Position numbers and translations under genes: made by a program. From NCBI GenBank assembly GCA_010028225.1, contig RGOY01000004.1:1-23461 (forward strand): a stretch of DNA of 23,461 nucleotides, written 5' to 3'. Position 1 is the first letter of the stretch. Each line of letters opens with the position of its first letter. Source of the DNA: Actinomycetota bacterium (GTDB taxonomy: Bacteria; Actinomycetota; Actinomycetes; Nanopelagicales; Nanopelagicaceae). Below are positions 21,410 to 23,461 of the stretch, piece by piece. Below the pieces are notes generated by a model. It saw nothing but the letters and a program-made list of their open reading frames with translations, did no database searches and was not told the origin of the DNA.

Positions 21410-23461
21410 GTGAGAAAGAGATTTCTCGCATTCTTGACTATCGCTCTCTTAATCACGGCCGCTCCCGCCCTTTCATCGGTTGATAAAACTTCCAGCGGAG
21501 AGATGATCTATTTCGTAATGCTCGACCGATTTGCCAATGGTGATCCGTCAAATGATGATGGAAAGCTAGGAACAAATCCAAAAGTGAGTGGTCTGCTCAA
21601 AAGTAATAATGGGTTCTATCACGGCGGTGATCTCATCGGAATTACCAGGAAGATTCCCTACATTAAGTCTCTCGGCTTCACCGCAATCTGGATCACTCCC
21701 ATAGTTAGGCAAATCCCGGTGGCTCCCGATGGAAATAGTTCTGCTTACCACGGCTACTGGGGTGCTGGTTTTGATGCAGTAGATCCTCATCTAGGAACAA
21801 TGGATGACTTTAAGAGCTTCGTTGATTCTGCTCATCAAGCTGGGCTCAAGGTCATCTTAGACATCGTCACAAATCACACGGGAGACACGATTCATTATCT
21901 AGAGGGAAATGTGTACGTCCCACTCAACGATAAGCCTTATCGGGACTCAAAGGGTAAGGTCATTAATCTAAAGAAGCTGACAAGCATTGCAAAGTCACCA
22001 ACTCTTGTTCCCGAGAAATCATTTGCTAAGACACCTAAAGTTTATAAAGCAGACCAACGAGTGAAAAGCCCTGCTTGGCTCAACGATGTCACTAACTATC
22101 ACAATCGTGGAGACTCGACTTTTCAAGGAGAGTCGAGTCTTTTCGGTGATTTCTTCGGGCTAGATGATCTTTTCACCGAGAAGCCCGAAGTTGTGTCCGG
22201 GTTCATCGACATCTATTCAAAATGGATAACTGAAACCGGCATAGACGGTTTCCGAATAGACACGGTGAAACATGTGAATCCAGAATTTTGGAGAAAGTTT
22301 CTACCTGCTATGCGTGCCACAGCTGCTAAGAGCGGAAAAACAACCTTCCCAATGTGGGGAGAAATCTTTGATACAGATCCAAATGCCACATCATTTTGGG
22401 TTCGGCAGGGAGAATTTGGTGAAGTCTTGGATTTTCCATTTCAACAGCGTGTCGTCGACTTTGTAACAAATCGCACCGCGATGCCTTTGGCAACTCTCTT
22501 CAACTCCGATGACTTCTACCTGCGTAATGGAGTCGATGTAAATCGGCTAGGAACTTTCCTTGGAAATCACGACATGGGAAGAATCGGATCATTTATAGGC
22601 ACGGCTCGTGGCGATGAGATTGCTCTAAAGCAGTCACAGTTAGCTCATGCTCTTCTCTTTCTCCTACGCGGAACCCCGATTGTCTATTACGGTGATGAGT
22701 TCGGACTTATGGGAGGAAGCGATAAAGACGCAAGACAGGACCTCTTTCCGACCGAAGTCAGTAGCTGGCAGGTCGAGAAACGAATTGGTCAAGGACCCAT
22801 CGGCAAAGGCGACTCCTTCGAGACAAGCAACCCCCTTCAGGAAACTATAAGAACCCTGACATCGTTACGTCGAAATAATCCAGCGCTCGTCTCCGGTAAT
22901 CAAGTTATTCGCCATGCTGGCGGAGGCTGGTTTGCAGTTAGCAGGTCTTCTCCATCTGATTCACATGAATTATTGGCAATCTTCAACTCTAATGATGAAG
23001 CGGCCTCGCTCACGATTTCCATCGACTCAACGTCATCCTGGAAGCAACTCGCTGGCTCTGGCTCAGCAGTCTCAAACGACGAGCAAGTTGAAGTGACACT
23101 TCCTGGCATCTCGTGGGCAATCTACCGGACTGAGAAATCACAAATGAAGTCTGGATTATCTATCGCAATCAATAGGTTGAGGGTAGATCCGCTCAATAGT
23201 GATCGAGTTGAGATAAGTGCGAAAGTTACCGGAGTGCCTGCCGACGCAGTCACCTTTTTCTCTCAAGTGAAGTCTGGTAGCTGGAATGAGGTAGGAAAAG
23301 ATCTCTCGCCGAGTTTCTCTCGAAATCCTCCTGATAACGGTCTCTATCGAATTTTTGCACCTCGCGCTTCTTACGAACCGGGAAAAACAATCACCATCAA
23401 AGCAGTGGCAAAAGTGGGTGACGAAGAAATAACATCAGTAGAGCGAACCATTACTTTGAAG
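21410..23461 (+). CDS. Secreted GH13 alpha-amylase (partial, 3' end outside window)
   Basis: From GTG 21410 the frame is open to the edge (684 residues). A signal peptide covers about residues 1-22 (RKRFLAFLTIALLITAAPAL). The GH13 domain starts MIYFVMLDRFANGDP and carries region I DIVTNH (151-156), region II GFRIDTVKH with nucleophile D284, region III MWGEIFD with acid/base E318, and region IV LGNHD (H387, D388). A C-terminal beta domain follows to about 575, then the start of an extra Ig-like or carbohydrate-binding domain that runs past the edge. The enzyme would cut starch or glycogen outside to supply MalEFG. The start has AAGGG about 8 nt upstream, inside the malG end, so it is the fourth gene of the mal operon. 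An inverted repeat lies inside it (22111-22140). Confidence 0.92.
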   Translation, partial: MRKRFLAFLTIALLITAAPALSSVDKTSSGEMIYFVMLDRFANGDPSNDDGKLGTNPKVSGLLKSNNGFYHGGDLIGITRKIPYIKSLGFTAIWITPIVRQIPVAPDGNSSAYHGYWGAGFDAVDPHLGTMDDFKSFVDSAHQAGLKVILDIVTNHTGDTIHYLEGNVYVPLNDKPYRDSKGKVINLKKLTSIAKSPTLVPEKSFAKTPKVYKADQRVKSPAWLNDVTNYHNRGDSTFQGESSLFGDFFGLDDLFTEKPEVVSGFIDIYSKWITETGIDGFRIDTVKHVNPEFWRKFLPAMRATAAKSGKTTFPMWGEIFDTDPNATSFWVRQGEFGEVLDFPFQQRVVDFVTNRTAMPLATLFNSDDFYLRNGVDVNRLGTFLGNHDMGRIGSFIGTARGDEIALKQSQLAHALLFLLRGTPIVYYGDEFGLMGGSDKDARQDLFPTEVSSWQVEKRIGQGPIGKGDSFETSNPLQETIRTLTSLRRNNPALVSGNQVIRHAGGGWFAVSRSSPSDSHELLAIFNSNDEAASLTISIDSTSSWKQLAGSGSAVSNDEQVEVTLPGISWAIYRTEKSQMKSGLSIAINRLRVDPLNSDRVEISAKVTGVPADAVTFFSQVKSGSWNEVGKDLSPSFSRNPPDNGLYRIFAPRASYEPGKTITIKAVAKVGDEEITSVERTITLK
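22111..22140 (+). repeat. 10-bp inverted repeat with T run inside the amylase gene
   Basis: AGACTCGACT (22111-22120) and AGTCGAGTCT (22131-22140) are perfect inverted copies around a 10-nt spacer, followed by TTTC. The structure resembles an intrinsic terminator but lies in the coding frame, over the Gly-Asp-Ser-Thr-Phe...Ser-Ser-Leu-Phe part of the catalytic domain's insert. No rare-codon or frameshift sign is seen around it. Confidence 0.7.

Noticed and set aside
21566..21790. 74-codon minus-strand frame in the amylase gene
   Set aside because: It is antisense to the conserved GH13 N-terminal region and has no recognisable domain.

Overview
The window looks like chromosomal DNA from a low-to-mid GC actinobacterium. 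The best guess is a streamlined freshwater lineage of the Nanopelagicales (acI) type, but there is no 16S or other decisive marker. Supporting signs are FmdB, CopC/CopD-CtaG, MMPL and SDR proteins of actinobacterial style, frequent GTG and TTG starts, very tight gene packing, a photolyase, and a sugar-uptake locus. No IS element, prophage, CRISPR array or rRNA was seen; one tRNA is present. GC content was judged by eye, not computed.

Layout. (1) 1-2336: a copper module on the minus strand (copC followed by a CopD/CtaG fusion that leaves the window), a divergent FmdB-type zinc-ribbon protein with a serine/threonine repeat tail, and an unlisted 36-codon gene at 2226-2336. (2) 2395-5159: a TetR regulator divergent from an MMPL-family exporter, with a 17-bp inverted repeat over the tetR start. 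(3) 5176-7851: an ABM-fold monooxygenase divergent from a short cytochrome P450, then a convergent GH125 alpha-mannosidase. (4) 7881-10136: tRNA-Arg(CCU), a saccharopine-dehydrogenase-family enzyme and a short-chain dehydrogenase. (5) 10210-14377: a secreted coiled-coil protein, a Tat-exported Rieske protein, a membrane diguanylate cyclase and a homospermidine synthase. (6) 14396-23461: a maltodextrin locus. Minus-strand neopullulanase and photolyase genes with overlapping stop and start are divergent from malE-malF-malG and a secreted alpha-amylase that is open at the right edge.

How the genes work together. The last 8 kb form a coherent pathway. A secreted GH13 amylase would cut alpha-glucans outside, MalEFG would import maltodextrins, and a cytoplasmic GH13_20-type neopullulanase would cut them inside. 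The ATPase MalK is not in the window. A strong hairpin separates malE from malFG and could set the binding protein to permease ratio. The TetR/MMPL pair looks like a self-regulated export cassette. The diguanylate cyclase and homospermidine synthase lie 40 bp apart and may be co-transcribed.

The most general pattern I see is two kinds of gene start. Genes at the head of transcription units often have a TANNNT-like -10 box ending 6-8 nt before the start codon (leaderless pattern). Downstream operon genes have clear Shine-Dalgarno sequences. This pattern also supports the small 36-aa gene. I did not find an unmistakably new system. The best candidates for a second look are the small gene, the cyclase/polyamine pair, the terminator-like hairpin inside the amylase gene and the malE-malF hairpin.
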